64,000 nt of DNA from Bradyrhizobiaceae bacterium PARB1 (GCA_002256345.1 NKIY01000007.1:158490-222489), one strand, 5' to 3'; counted from the stretch's first letter, positions 9,101 to 18,223 are shown. Notes: generated by a model not told the origin, from the sequence alone. Translations and numbers: made by a program.

Positions 9101-9397
9101 GTGATGAAAAAGCAAGGGCGGCACCCCGGCGAAGTGGCTGAAATCGTTGCGATTCAGGCGCTTTCCTTCGTGGCGGGCGAGCCCAACCGGCTGGGTCTTT
9201 TCCTGTCCGAAAGCGGGATCGGCCCGGAGACGCTCCGTTCGGCTGCGAAGGACCCGCAATTCCTCGTCAGCGTGCTGGATTTCGTGCTGCGCGACGACGA
9301 GACCGTGCAGGCCTTTGCGGCCGCGTCGCAGCTGCCGCCAGCCACCGTCGCCGCCGCACGCCAGGCGCTCGGCGGCCCGAGCAGCGACTTCTCGTGA
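9101..9397 (+). CDS. DUF3572 family protein
   Basis: Small soluble protein (97-98 residues) of DUF3572, unknown function, mostly helical. It starts at GTG 9101 or the adjacent ATG 9104; GGAAAGG upstream is better spaced for the GTG. Its stop overlaps the start of dinB by 4 bases, indicating translational coupling. It is divergent from divK, an arrangement conserved in Bradyrhizobium-type genomes. Coupling to dinB suggests a link to lesion bypass but this is inference only. Confidence 0.88.
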   Translation: MMKKQGRHPGEVAEIVAIQALSFVAGEPNRLGLFLSESGIGPETLRSAAKDPQFLVSVLDFVLRDDETVQAFAAASQLPPATVAAARQALGGPSSDFS

Positions 9398-10689
9398 CCC
9401 CTCTCCCGACAGATGTGAGCGGACCGCGCTGCTTCTGCCGGGATTGCCTTGCCGACCTCGACGCGCGCACTAAACGCTGCACCGCCTGCGGCTCGCCACG
9501 CCTGGTGCGTCATCACGCGCTCCCCTCGCTCACCCTCGCTCATATCGATTGCGATGCGTTCTACGCGACGGTGGAGAAACGCGACAACCCTGAGCTCAAC
9601 GACTTTCCGGTCATCATTGGCGGCGGCAAGCGCGGCGTGGTGTCGGCCGCCTGCTATATCGCGCGCACCTATGGCGTGCGCTCGGCGATGCCGATGTTCA
9701 AGGCGCTCGATCTCTGCCCGGAGGCAAAGGTGATCAGGCCGGACATGGCGAAATATGTCCGCGTCGGCCGCGAGGTGCGCACCGCCATGCAGGCGCTGAC
9801 GCCACTGGTGGAGCCGCTCTCCATCGACGAGGCGTTTCTCGATCTCGCGGGCACCCAGCGCGTACACGGCATGATCCCGGCCAAGGTGCTGGCGAAATTC
9901 GCTGCCGATGTAGAGCGTGATATCGGCATCACCGTCTCGGTCGGGCTGTCCGTGAACAAGTTCCTCGCCAAGATCGCCAGCGACCTCGACAAACCGCGCG
10001 GCTTTGCGACGCTGGATCAGGAGGACGCCGTTGCATTGCTCGCCGACAAGCCGGTCGGCTTCATCTATGGCGTCGGCCCGGCGACACAGGACCGGCTGTC
10101 GCAGCGCGGTTTTCGCAAGGTCGGTGATCTGCAACGTGCCGACGAGACCGAATTGATGAAGCAGTTCGGCGGCGAAGGGCGCCGGCTGTGGCGGCTTGCG
10201 CGCGGCATCGATGACCGGCTTGTCGTCGCTGACCGCGGCGCCAAGACGATTTCCAACGAGACGACCTTCAACGAGGACATCCGCGATCTCGCGACGCTGG
10301 AGAAGATCCTGTGGCGGCTGTCCGAGAAGGTCTCGGGACGATTGAAGAGCAGCGAGCTCTCCGGCACCACGATCACGCTAAAACTGAAGACGGCGGATTT
10401 CCGCCAGCGCACACGCTCGCAATCGATCCAGTCGCCGACGCAACTCGCCAACCGCATCTTCGATATCAGCCGCGAGATGCTGGCCAAGGAGATCGACGGC
10501 ACCGCCTTCCGCCTGATCGGCACCGGTGTCAGCGCGCTGCGGCCGGGGTCGGAAGCCGGCGACGAGAACATGGTCGATCGCCGTTCGGCCCATGCCGAGC
10601 GCGCGATGGATGCGCTGAAGAAGAAGTTCGGCAATGCCGCTGTGATCAAGGGCATTGCTTATGATGGGCCGGAGAAGACAAGGACATGA
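9394..10689 (+). CDS. dinB: DNA polymerase IV (Y-family)
   Basis: Error-prone translesion polymerase of 431 residues with a GTG start overlapping DUF3572. Catalytic carboxylates are visible as Asp52 (HIDCDAFY) and Asp145-Glu146 (SIDEAFLDL), followed by the thumb and little-finger regions. The first ~40 residues form an extra Cys-rich segment (Cys13, 15, 18, 29, 32; CFCRDC...CTACG), a probable zinc ribbon absent from E. coli DinB but seen in some alphaproteobacterial DinB proteins. No beta-clamp motif is certain. No LexA box (GTTC-N7-GTTC) was seen upstream. Confidence 0.94.
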   Translation: MTPLPTDVSGPRCFCRDCLADLDARTKRCTACGSPRLVRHHALPSLTLAHIDCDAFYATVEKRDNPELNDFPVIIGGGKRGVVSAACYIARTYGVRSAMPMFKALDLCPEAKVIRPDMAKYVRVGREVRTAMQALTPLVEPLSIDEAFLDLAGTQRVHGMIPAKVLAKFAADVERDIGITVSVGLSVNKFLAKIASDLDKPRGFATLDQEDAVALLADKPVGFIYGVGPATQDRLSQRGFRKVGDLQRADETELMKQFGGEGRRLWRLARGIDDRLVVADRGAKTISNETTFNEDIRDLATLEKILWRLSEKVSGRLKSSELSGTTITLKLKTADFRQRTRSQSIQSPTQLANRIFDISREMLAKEIDGTAFRLIGTGVSALRPGSEAGDENMVDRRSAHAERAMDALKKKFGNAAVIKGIAYDGPEKTRT

Positions 10690-10691
10690 TC

Positions 10692-10818
10692 TTGTCCCGG
10701 GCGCGATGCAGCACGCAGTGCTGCTTCGCTGAACCGGGACCGCAACGAATTCCGGCGCCCGTAACGGTCCCGGCTCTGCGGAGCAGCGCAAGAGGCGCTG
10801 CACCGCGTCCGGGACAAC
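10692..10818. repeat. Intergenic palindromic repeat (TGTCCCGGG...GTCCGGGACAA)
   Basis: Non-coding element with inverted ends CTTGTCCCGG and CCGGGACAA and inner ACCGGGACCG/CGGTCCCGG and GCAGCACGCAGTGCTGC hairpins. It lies in the convergent gap between dinB and the NicX-like gene. Confidence 0.55.
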
Positions 10819-10828
10819 ACAGTGCACC

Positions 10829-11875
10829 CTACCCAAACACGTCCTGCATCACGCCATGCTTGATCACGTCCACGCCATCCAGCGTGATGGTCGTGTTGAA
10901 GATCGGCAGATCGAAATGCCCGGCCGTATAGCGACCCGCGAATTCGTTGGCGCCCGTGGAGAACAGGAAGTTGCCGGCCACCGCGCGGATTTCTGTGCCG
11001 TTGGTGTCGCGCTGATCGTACATCTGCAGCGCCTCGTAGCGCGCATTGGGATTCATGCCCCAGCCGACATGCGACACAGCATAGGCCTCCCGGTCGCCCC
11101 AGGCGGCGAGATAGCGCTTCATCATCTCGGCATCAGCGCCCTCGCCCGTCAGTTCGATGAGATAGTCATCCTTGAACAACATCTTCACCGGTGACGTCAG
11201 GTAACGCTTGAAGGTGAGATTGATGTCACCTGCATCCATTACGACAGTGCCGTTAATGGTCTTGCTCTTCGGGAACGAGACGACGATGCCGCCGGGCCAA
11301 TGGGCGAGCGTGCCGGGCTTGTCGGTCCAGCCCCACACGCCGACCGTCGCAGCGCCTTCCATGTTCACATCCAGATCGGTGCCCGCCTTCGACGTCACCT
11401 TCATGTGCTTCGTGCCTCGCAGCATCTTTGCTGCTGCGCGAACACGTTTCTCCAGCGCGCTATCCGGCACCATGCGCTCCAACGCTTCCGGATGCTCGTT
11501 GGAGATCACGAGAATGCGCGCGCCGGCCTTCAAAATCTCCGGCGTCTCCTTCGCATGCATCAGGCCTTCAATGGTGCAATCCACCACGAAACCCGCCTGC
11601 TGCAGCGCTGACACCACCGGGCCAAGCTGCTGGATCGCTTCCGACGCACCGGTGGAGCGGATCGGCACCACCTGCTTGTTGCGCGATGTCGGTATCACCA
11701 CATGAAACGGCCTTGCGCCCATGCGCAGCAATGCCAATTCGGCAAGCTGCACATTCAACGCACGCGATTGCGTCTCGGAGAGGATTGCAGCAGTGTCGCC
11801 CGGCTTGACCGCGCAACGCTCGAAGATCTCGCAGAATGCGTCGATCCATTTCGCTTCGATGCGATCCGCCAGCAT
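10829..11875 (-). CDS. nicX: 2,5-dihydroxypyridine 5,6-dioxygenase-like protein
   Basis: Probable iron(II) extradiol-type dioxygenase that opens 2,5-dihydroxypyridine in nicotinate or related pyridine breakdown; the fold is that of M29 aminopeptidases. The protein has 348 residues, matching NicX of Pseudomonas (~350). His269 (SHVGWGMN) and the His320-x-Asp322 pair (GHFDLP) lie where NicX metal ligands are reported. The ATG at 11875 follows GGAGAGGCAAC. It is divergent from a flavin-reductase/MarR fusion. Other pathway genes (nicC, nicD, nicF) are not in the window, so the exact substrate is uncertain. Confidence 0.7.
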   Translation of the reverse strand: MLADRIEAKWIDAFCEIFERCAVKPGDTAAILSETQSRALNVQLAELALLRMGARPFHVVIPTSRNKQVVPIRSTGASEAIQQLGPVVSALQQAGFVVDCTIEGLMHAKETPEILKAGARILVISNEHPEALERMVPDSALEKRVRAAAKMLRGTKHMKVTSKAGTDLDVNMEGAATVGVWGWTDKPGTLAHWPGGIVVSFPKSKTINGTVVMDAGDINLTFKRYLTSPVKMLFKDDYLIELTGEGADAEMMKRYLAAWGDREAYAVSHVGWGMNPNARYEALQMYDQRDTNGTEIRAVAGNFLFSTGANEFAGRYTAGHFDLPIFNTTITLDGVDVIKHGVMQDVFG

Positions 11876-12016
11876 GTTGCCTCTCCATGTTTTGTAGCGA
11901 TTATCGTTGGATGATAGGCGCGGCCATGTTATATGAAAAGGAATATTTTTAGGATTAAAGGACAGGCGCAACGCTGGTTTTTCAGGCAGTTGTCGCGCCC
12001 CGGAGCGGCGAACTTC

Positions 12017-13018
12017 ATGGCGACAGACAAGCCGGCGCGAGACTCCCTATTGAGCACCAAGGTGGCTGACGCGGCTCAGCCGATCAATCCGGCGACCTTC
12101 CGTCAGGCCCTCGGCCAGTTTCCCACCGGCGTCACCGTCGTCACAGCCTATACCGGCGATCATCCCATCGGCATGACAGCGAATTCGTTTTCGTCGGTCT
12201 CGCTCGATCCCCCCCTCGTGCTATGGAGCGTCGCAAAATCATCGCCGAGCCACGATCCGTTTGTGGAAGCCGACGCTTTTGCAATCCACTTTCTCGGTGC
12301 CGATCATGGCGAACTCGCGATGCGTTTTGGCCGCCGCGGCTCTGACAAATTCGCCGATATCGACCATCGCCCCGGTGTCACCGGCGCGCCATTGATCGAT
12401 GGCCTCGCGCCGATTTTCGAGTGCAAGATATGGGCACGCTATCCCGGCGGAGATCACACGATCCTGGTCGGAGAAGTCGTGCGCTTCGTCGAGCACAATC
12501 ACGATCCGCTGGTGTTTCACTCCGGCCAGCTGCGCCGCATCGACAAGGGGCAGCGGCAAGCGCCGCCGCTCGCCAGCGACAGCTTTGCACGCAACTACCT
12601 GCCGTATCTTCTCGCGCGCGCGAGCTTCAACGTGTCCAGCGAATTTCATGCACGGCTGAAGGAGTGGGATCTCACAGTACCGGAATGGCGCGTGCTCGCC
12701 TGCCTCACCGATGTCGAGGGATTGTCAGTCGGCGAACTCGCCGCCATGGCCCTGATGAAGCAACCGGGCTTGACCAAGACACTCGACCGCATGGAGCGCG
12801 ACGAGCTGCTCAAGCGCAAAAACGCGCCGGATGATCGCCGCCGCGTAACACTGCATTTGACGGCGAAAGGCCGTGCGCGGGTGAAGCCGGCGCTGAAGGC
12901 GGCGCTGGAGCATGAGGCGGCCGTGCTCGGCCGCTTCAGCGAAGACGAACGCGCGACCATCAAATATGCGCTGGATTTGCTGATCGATAACGATCACGGC
13001 GACGAGGCGACGGAGTAG
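12017..13018 (+). CDS. Flavin reductase-MarR fusion protein
   Basis: Two-domain protein of 333 residues. Residues ~27-175 are a flavin-reductase-like domain (ALGQFPTGVTVVTA, GMTANSFSSVSLDPPLVL), which supplies reduced flavin to a monooxygenase. Residues ~190-325 are a MarR winged helix (recognition helix near 247-262, wing DDRRRVTLHLTAKG at 272-285). The same order is known in C1, the reductase of Acinetobacter p-hydroxyphenylacetate hydroxylase, where the MarR-like part senses the aromatic substrate. Here it faces a NicX-like gene, so a ligand-gated reductase or a regulator for a pyridine pathway is inferred. The ATG at 12017 has GGAG upstream. Confidence 0.85.
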   Translation: MATDKPARDSLLSTKVADAAQPINPATFRQALGQFPTGVTVVTAYTGDHPIGMTANSFSSVSLDPPLVLWSVAKSSPSHDPFVEADAFAIHFLGADHGELAMRFGRRGSDKFADIDHRPGVTGAPLIDGLAPIFECKIWARYPGGDHTILVGEVVRFVEHNHDPLVFHSGQLRRIDKGQRQAPPLASDSFARNYLPYLLARASFNVSSEFHARLKEWDLTVPEWRVLACLTDVEGLSVGELAAMALMKQPGLTKTLDRMERDELLKRKNAPDDRRRVTLHLTAKGRARVKPALKAALEHEAAVLGRFSEDERATIKYALDLLIDNDHGDEATE

Positions 13019-13030
13019 CTGTCCTCGCCC

Positions 13031-13151
13031 TCCGTCATGGCCGGGCTTGACCTGCCTGCGCGGCCGAAGCCGCTTCGGCGCGGCGAAGGCCCGGCCATCC
13101 ATCTTCATCGCACGTAAGGTAAAGGAGGATCCCCGGGGCAAGCCCGGGGAT
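13031..13151. repeat. Double-hairpin intergenic repeat
   Basis: Two palindromes: ATGGCCGGGC (13037) pairing with GCCCGGCCAT (13089-13098), and ATCCCCGGG/CCCGGGGAT (13129-13151) with a GCAAG loop. This is a BIME-like arrangement between convergent genes. It may also serve as a bidirectional terminator. Confidence 0.6.
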
Positions 13152-13178
13152 GATATGTAGCGCTATTTGGCGCGCGCC

Positions 13179-14165
13179 TTACTTGATCGGCGCCACGACG
13201 CTGGGGTTCTTCCAGCTGGAGACATCGACCTTCTTCGACAGCATCCCCGTCTCGACATAAACATCGAGCATCTTCTGGATCGCATCGAAGTTCGGCGCGG
13301 CGCCCGGATCGCGCGCGAAGTCGTTTTCCTTCAGGAGATAGGTTTCCAGCACCGGGATCGGCGCCTTCATCACCTCGTTCACAACCTTCAACGTCTCGTC
13401 ACGATTGGCGAGCGCCTTCTGCATGCCGAGGGTGAGGTCGCGCACATAGGCCTTGGCGAGGTCGGGATTCTTGTCCACGAAGTCGGCACGGCAGGCTTCG
13501 AGGATGTGCACAATGCCTTCCTGCTGCTGCGACAGCGAGAACAGCTTTCGCGTGCCGCCCTTGGCTTCCATGCGCGCCGCAAAAGGCTGGTTCATCACCG
13601 CCGAGTCGACGCGGCCCGAACGCAGCGCTTCTTCCGAGAGCGCGAAGCCGACTTCGACCAGCTTGATGTCCTTAGCCGGGTCGACGCCCGCCTGCTTCAG
13701 CAGGATCGCCATCGGGCCATAGATGCCCGAACCAAGCGTGTTGATGGAGAGCGTCTTACCCTTCAGGTCTGCGATCGTCTTGATCGGGGAGTCATCCTTG
13801 ACGGCCCAATAGACCGAGAAGCTGCCGGGTTTCTCGAACACGTGCTGGGCGACGACGTAGGCCTTGAGGTTGCCGCCGACCACGCCCTGCGCGAGCGCCA
13901 GCGGGGACTGCGTGGCGCAGTCGAGCGCGCCGGCGGCAAGCGCCTGGGTCATCGGAGCGGTGCCCTGAAACTGCACCCATTCGATGTTGTATTTTTTGCC
14001 GAGATCCGCGAATTCCTGCGGCCGTTTCATCATCCAGTATTTGGATTCCTCGGCGGGAATGGTCCAGCCCACCTTGATCGTTTGCTGGGCAAATGCCGCG
14101 CCGCTGCTCAACAGCGCTCCCAATACCAGAGCCGCACCAACGCCACGCCTCAAAGTCCGCTTCAT
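13179..14165 (-). CDS. ABC transporter substrate-binding protein (SsuA/THI5-like)
   Basis: Periplasmic binding protein of the NMT1/THI5/SsuA/TauA type, 328 residues. A Sec signal peptide (MKRTLRRGVGAALVLGALL, cleavage near AFA-QQ at residue 26) is followed by TIKVGWTIPAEESKYWMM and the hallmark region ALAAGALDCATQSPLALAQG. Such proteins bind sulfonates, nitrate, pyrimidines or aromatic acids; the ligand cannot be read here. No permease or ATPase gene is adjacent, so it either works with a transporter elsewhere or is an orphan. Its position beside the NicX-like pair suggests a pyridine-type ligand, by inference only. Confidence 0.85.
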   Translation of the reverse strand: MKRTLRRGVGAALVLGALLSSGAAFAQQTIKVGWTIPAEESKYWMMKRPQEFADLGKKYNIEWVQFQGTAPMTQALAAGALDCATQSPLALAQGVVGGNLKAYVVAQHVFEKPGSFSVYWAVKDDSPIKTIADLKGKTLSINTLGSGIYGPMAILLKQAGVDPAKDIKLVEVGFALSEEALRSGRVDSAVMNQPFAARMEAKGGTRKLFSLSQQQEGIVHILEACRADFVDKNPDLAKAYVRDLTLGMQKALANRDETLKVVNEVMKAPIPVLETYLLKENDFARDPGAAPNFDAIQKMLDVYVETGMLSKKVDVSSWKNPSVVAPIK

Positions 14166-14322
14166 CGTGTATCCCCTTGTGATGCCGATATCGAATGCAA
14201 AACCCTTGCCGAAAGCCTGCCATTCACGATTGTTTCATGCTTCAAATGACCGCGCAATACGCCTCGCAAAGGGCTATATTGTCGCGTGAGTGGTGAGGCT
14301 TCCAGCCGGGAATTGATTCAGC

Positions 14323-15696
14323 ATGAGCAATGACTTCTTCTCCGACCTCCTCGCCTCGATCTCGGAGCGCGGCCGCAACCTGTTGCGGCTCGGCCCCGCT
14401 TCGGTCGATCCCAAACAGAATGCCATCGACCTGATCGACCTCTGCGGCGAATTGCTCTCGGGCCGCGGCGAAGCCTCGGGCACGGCGATCGCGCGCGGCG
14501 TGCTCGATCGCTACCAGTCTCTGGATGACGCCGGCCGCATAATGTTCTTCGAGACGCTGGCGCAGAAATACGGCCCCGATCGCGACAGACTCGAAAAGGC
14601 CATCGAAGCCTGGCGCGCCAAACCGACCGGTGAAGGCGCCGGCGCCTTGCACATCGCTTCGGAGCCACAGCGGCAGGAACTGTTCCGGCGTCTTAACCGC
14701 GCGCCGGGCGGCACCAGCGAACTCGTCAAGATGCGCGAGGATCTGCTCGATCTGAAGAACGGCAACAAGGAACTGAATGCCGTCGACAACGACGTGGTGC
14801 ATCTGTTCGCATCGTGGTTCAACAGGGGTTTTCTCGTGCTGCGCAGGATCGACTGGTCGACACCCGCAAACATTCTCGAGAAGGTCATCAAGTACGAGGC
14901 CGTACACGAGATCCATGACTGGGATGATCTGCGCCGCCGCATCGATCCCGTGGATCGCCGTTGCTACGCGTTCTTCCACCCGGCCCTCGTCGATGAGCCG
15001 CTGATCTTCGTCGAGGTGGCGCTGACCGAAGCCATCCCCGGCGCCATCGCGCCGCTGCTCGCGCAGGACCGCCAGCCGGTGCCGATCGAGCGCGCCCGCA
15101 CCGCCGTGTTCTATTCGATCTCGAACTGCCAGCGCGGCCTCGGTGGCATTTCCTTCGGCAATTTCCTGATCAAGCAGGTGGTTGAAGAGCTGCGCCGCGA
15201 ATTGCCAAAGCTCGACACCTTCGTCACGCTGTCGCCGGTGCCGGGCTTCATGAAGTGGCTGAAGAAGGCCGACGATCTCAACCTGTCCGACGAGGACCAC
15301 GCGCTGGTCGCGATGCTCGACGATCCTTTGTGGGTCAACGACGTCGCGTTGCGCGAGCAGCTCAAGCCCGTGATGGAAGGCCTCGCCGCGCATTATTTCC
15401 TGAAGGCCAAGAATGCCCGCGGCGGCCCGGTGGACTCCGTCGCTCGCTTCCATCTCGGCAATGGCGCGCGGCTGGAGCGCATCGACTGGCTCGGCGACAC
15501 CTCGGCCAAGGGCCTGCGCGAGTCCGCGAGCCTGATGGTGAACTATCTGTATCGTCTCGACGATATCGAGAAGAACCACGAAGCCTATGCCGATCACTAC
15601 GAGATCGCCGCATCGAGCGCGGTGAAGAAACTGCTGAAGACCGAAGGCGGCGGTTTAAAGCTGCTGGATAGCATGCGGTTTTCAAGGGCGGAGTGA
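14323..15696 (+). CDS. Malonyl-CoA decarboxylase
   Basis: Converts malonyl-CoA to acetyl-CoA and CO2. The 457 residues match the bacterial MatA/MCD family. An N-terminal helical bundle (to about 170) is followed by the acetyltransferase-like catalytic domain, with FYSISNCQRGLGGISFGNFL and the FVTLSPVPGFMKWL segment that carries the conserved Ser-Pro. No malonyl-CoA synthetase (matB) or malonate carrier is adjacent, so it may control malonyl-CoA levels rather than serve malonate growth. Confidence 0.93.
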   Translation: MSNDFFSDLLASISERGRNLLRLGPASVDPKQNAIDLIDLCGELLSGRGEASGTAIARGVLDRYQSLDDAGRIMFFETLAQKYGPDRDRLEKAIEAWRAKPTGEGAGALHIASEPQRQELFRRLNRAPGGTSELVKMREDLLDLKNGNKELNAVDNDVVHLFASWFNRGFLVLRRIDWSTPANILEKVIKYEAVHEIHDWDDLRRRIDPVDRRCYAFFHPALVDEPLIFVEVALTEAIPGAIAPLLAQDRQPVPIERARTAVFYSISNCQRGLGGISFGNFLIKQVVEELRRELPKLDTFVTLSPVPGFMKWLKKADDLNLSDEDHALVAMLDDPLWVNDVALREQLKPVMEGLAAHYFLKAKNARGGPVDSVARFHLGNGARLERIDWLGDTSAKGLRESASLMVNYLYRLDDIEKNHEAYADHYEIAASSAVKKLLKTEGGGLKLLDSMRFSRAE

Positions 15697-15702
15697 GACT
15701 CT

Positions 15703-15850
15703 CCTGTCGTCCCGGCCTAGCACGCCAAAGGCGTGAGCGGAGCCGGGACCCATAGCCTCCGATGCGTCCAGCGGAAACGCCGTAGCGGAGGCCTTCTCTT
15801 CTATCTCAAACTGCAGAGTCTATGGATCCCGGCATTCGCCGGGATGACAG
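15703..15850. repeat. Intergenic repeat with GTCCCGGC/GCCGGGAC and ATCCCGGC/GCCGGGAT hairpins
   Basis: Non-coding palindromic element filling the convergent gap between malonyl-CoA decarboxylase and eipB. The right hairpin ATCCCGGC-ATTC-GCCGGGAT ends next to the eipB stop. The left half has TCGTCCCGGC pairing with GCCGGGAC across an AAAGGCGT stem. Confidence 0.6.
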
Positions 15851-15853
15851 CCG

Positions 15854-16726
15854 TCACTTACAAGCCTTGGTCTCTTTCACCATCAGCTTGCTCATCGCGC
15901 CCGCGATGACGAAATCGTTGTAGTCCAGCGCCAGCGCGCGCGACACGCCGTTTTCATACAGTTCGAAGGACATCGCATAGACCGGCGTCTGCTCGCCGCC
16001 GTCGCTCGCCTTCTCCGACTTGTCGAAATAGCTCACCGTCACCGGCCAGCGCATCAGCGCCTTCATCTTGTCGTCGCTTGTCGACGGATCAGGCTCGGCC
16101 ACCTTCCGATCGGCGGGGATCGCCTGCCCGATCACGGTCAAGGTGCTATAGACCTTCTCGCCCGTATCCGAGCCGTCGAACACATTCAGTTCGAGAACTG
16201 ACTTGCCTTCCTTGGCCGCAGCGATGATGCGGTGGATCTGCTCGGTCGGAAACACGATGTCGCCATCGAGCTTGATGCTCTTCTTCGCCGGCAGCGTCAG
16301 CTTGACATTGATATGATCGCCCTCGCGCTCGGCGATGCCGTCGATCTTGTTGGGATCGTTATCGTTCATCTGGGTGTCGATCTTGAAACGATAGCTCTTG
16401 CCATCGCCGGACTCCCAGCTGGTAGAGCGCAGATCGCTCAGCGTCGTCTTGTCCTCGCCGCTGTTGAGCTCGGACACCTGACGGAAATCCGACGAATAGC
16501 CTTCGCAAGCGCTGCCCGTGAAATTGTAAAGAATGCGGCCGGTGGCGGCATTCACATTGGCATTGCCGCGCGATTTGGTGAGCTTCAATTCATACAGCGC
16601 CTGATGTGCAAGGAACGGCACTGTCGATCCCGGCGCCGCCGCATGGCTCGCAGGCGCCAGCAATGCAGCGGCGCTGAGCGCCAGAGCGGCAGCCGAGAAA
16701 CGCAAGAGCGAGGCGGAGCGGCGCAT
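15854..16726 (-). CDS. eipB: EipB-family cell envelope integrity protein (DUF1849)
   Basis: Periplasmic spiral beta-sheet protein needed for envelope integrity in Brucella. The 290-residue product has a Sec signal peptide (hydrophobic 8-25, cleavage near SHAAA) and the DUF1849 pattern (HQALYELKL, YNFTGSACEGY, LDGDIVFPTEQ). Two cysteines, Cys74 and Cys289 at the extreme C-terminus, match the conserved pair that forms a disulfide in Brucella EipB. It is a single gene between a repeat and the divergent RidA gene. Confidence 0.92.
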   Translation of the reverse strand: MRRSASLLRFSAAALALSAAALLAPASHAAAPGSTVPFLAHQALYELKLTKSRGNANVNAATGRILYNFTGSACEGYSSDFRQVSELNSGEDKTTLSDLRSTSWESGDGKSYRFKIDTQMNDNDPNKIDGIAEREGDHINVKLTLPAKKSIKLDGDIVFPTEQIHRIIAAAKEGKSVLELNVFDGSDTGEKVYSTLTVIGQAIPADRKVAEPDPSTSDDKMKALMRWPVTVSYFDKSEKASDGGEQTPVYAMSFELYENGVSRALALDYNDFVIAGAMSKLMVKETKACK

Positions 16727-16985
16727 GGATTCGTCCCGTGTGTTGAAACCTTCACAATAGAGAGCGCCCTATTGCGCCGCAACTGGGGCCGTTTGCGGCG
16801 CATCCGGCCACCACCTGCGGAATGCCATATTTTGCCTGGATTGTGGCGGAAGCCGGATATCGGGAAGCGCGTCTGCCGTCGTCCGAACGTCCCTTGCATG
16901 GACGGACACGATGGGGGAAACAGGCTCGGCCTGTCCGCCGGCAACGTCGTTCAGGCTCAACATCGAACTTTGGGGATATTTTTGC

Positions 16986-17453
16986 ATGCCAGGTGCAGTC
17001 GAGCAGAAACTCGCGGAATTGGGTGTCACCCTTCATGAGCCGGTCAGCCCGGTAGCCAATTACGTGGGCTTCGTGCGCACCGGCAATCTGCTGTTTGTCT
17101 CCGGTCAGATCTGTCTGGGCGCCGATGGCAAGCTGATCGCCAAGGGCAAGCTCGGCGGCAATGTGAGCCTCGAGGACGGCGTCGCCGCCGCCCGCGGCTG
17201 CGCCATCAACATTCTTGCCCAGGTCAAGGCGGCGCTCGGCGATCTCGACAAGGTGGCCCGCGTGGTGCGTCTCGGCGGCTTCGTGAATGCCACGCCGGAT
17301 TTCATCGACTCGCCGAAAGTCGTCAACGGCGCATCGGACCTGATGGTCGCCGCGTTCGGCGACAAGGGCCGCCACTCCCGCGCCGCTGTCGGCGTCGCCT
17401 CGCTGCCGGCCGATTGCGCCGTCGAGGTCGATGCGGTGTTCGAGGTCGCCTGA
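16986..17453 (+). CDS. RidA/YjgF-family protein
   Basis: Rid-superfamily protein of 155 residues; family members hydrolyse reactive enamine/imine intermediates. Motifs include LLFVSGQI, a Gly-rich loop and the late Arg in GRHSRAAVGVASLP at the position of the RidA catalytic Arg. The length and the N-terminal LAELGVTLHEPVSPVANY belong to the ~150-residue subfamily rather than the 128-residue RidA proper, so activity is not certain. The ATG at 16986 with GGGGAT upstream is used. It lies 17 bp before the GDPD gene, likely the same operon. Confidence 0.9.
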   Translation: MPGAVEQKLAELGVTLHEPVSPVANYVGFVRTGNLLFVSGQICLGADGKLIAKGKLGGNVSLEDGVAAARGCAINILAQVKAALGDLDKVARVVRLGGFVNATPDFIDSPKVVNGASDLMVAAFGDKGRHSRAAVGVASLPADCAVEVDAVFEVA

Positions 17454-17470
17454 TTCCAGGAACCACCCCG

Positions 17471-18223
17471 ATGCGCGCACCTGACTGGCTGATCGCCCGC
17501 CCGGTCGCGCATCGCGGCCTGCACGACCGCGCCCGCGGCATTATCGAGAACATGCCCGGCGCCATGCACGCGGCCATCGCGGGCAATTTTTCCATCGAGG
17601 TGGATATCCAGCTCACCGCCGATGGCGAGGCGATGGTCCATCACGACGACGAGCTCGGCCGCCTCACCGAAGGCAGTGGCCCCCTCCTTTCCAAAACCGC
17701 CGCCGAACTGAAGGCTGTCGCCTTCAAGGACACGCCGGAGCGGATGATGTCGCTGGGCGATCTCCTCGCGCTGGTGGATGGCCGTGTCGGACTCGTCATC
17801 GAGGTCAAGAGCCACTTTGACGGCGACCGCAAACTGGTCCGCCGCGCCGCCGAACTTCTGCGGGCCTATCGCGGCCCCGCCGCCTGGATGTCGTTCGATC
17901 CCGATCAGGTTCTCGCCATGCGCGAGATCGCGCCAGATATCCCGCGCGGCATTACCGCTCAGCGCACTTATGACGACGGCGAGTGGCTGACGCTGACACA
18001 GGCCCAGCGTGACGGCATGCTGCATCTCCGCCATGCCTTCCGCACCCGGCCGCATTTCGTGTCCTATTGGGTCAAGCAGCTCCCCGCTCCGGCGCCCTGG
18101 ATCGCCCGCAACATTTTCGGTTGCGCGCTCCTGACCTGGACTGTGCGCACACCAGAACAGCGCGCCATCACGGAGCGATGGGCCGACCAGATGACCTTCG
18201 AAGGTTTCACCCCGGAGCCGTAA
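17471..18223 (+). CDS. Glycerophosphodiester phosphodiesterase family protein
   Basis: Cytosolic GDPD of 250 residues that hydrolyses glycerophosphodiesters to glycerol-3-phosphate and an alcohol. Catalytic elements are visible: AHRGLHD near residue 13-19, the metal pair in IEVDIQL, HHDDELGRLTEG and VIEVKSHF. There is no signal peptide, suggesting action on internal lipid-derived substrates. It is the second gene of the RidA-GDPD-acetyltransferase run. Confidence 0.92.
   Translation: MRAPDWLIARPVAHRGLHDRARGIIENMPGAMHAAIAGNFSIEVDIQLTADGEAMVHHDDELGRLTEGSGPLLSKTAAELKAVAFKDTPERMMSLGDLLALVDGRVGLVIEVKSHFDGDRKLVRRAAELLRAYRGPAAWMSFDPDQVLAMREIAPDIPRGITAQRTYDDGEWLTLTQAQRDGMLHLRHAFRTRPHFVSYWVKQLPAPAPWIARNIFGCALLTWTVRTPEQRAITERWADQMTFEGFTPEP

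Noticed and set aside
11876-12016. MarR-type operator in the nicX-fusion gap
   Set aside because: A weak partial symmetry (GCGATTATC...GATAGGCGC) was seen but mismatches are too many to call it.
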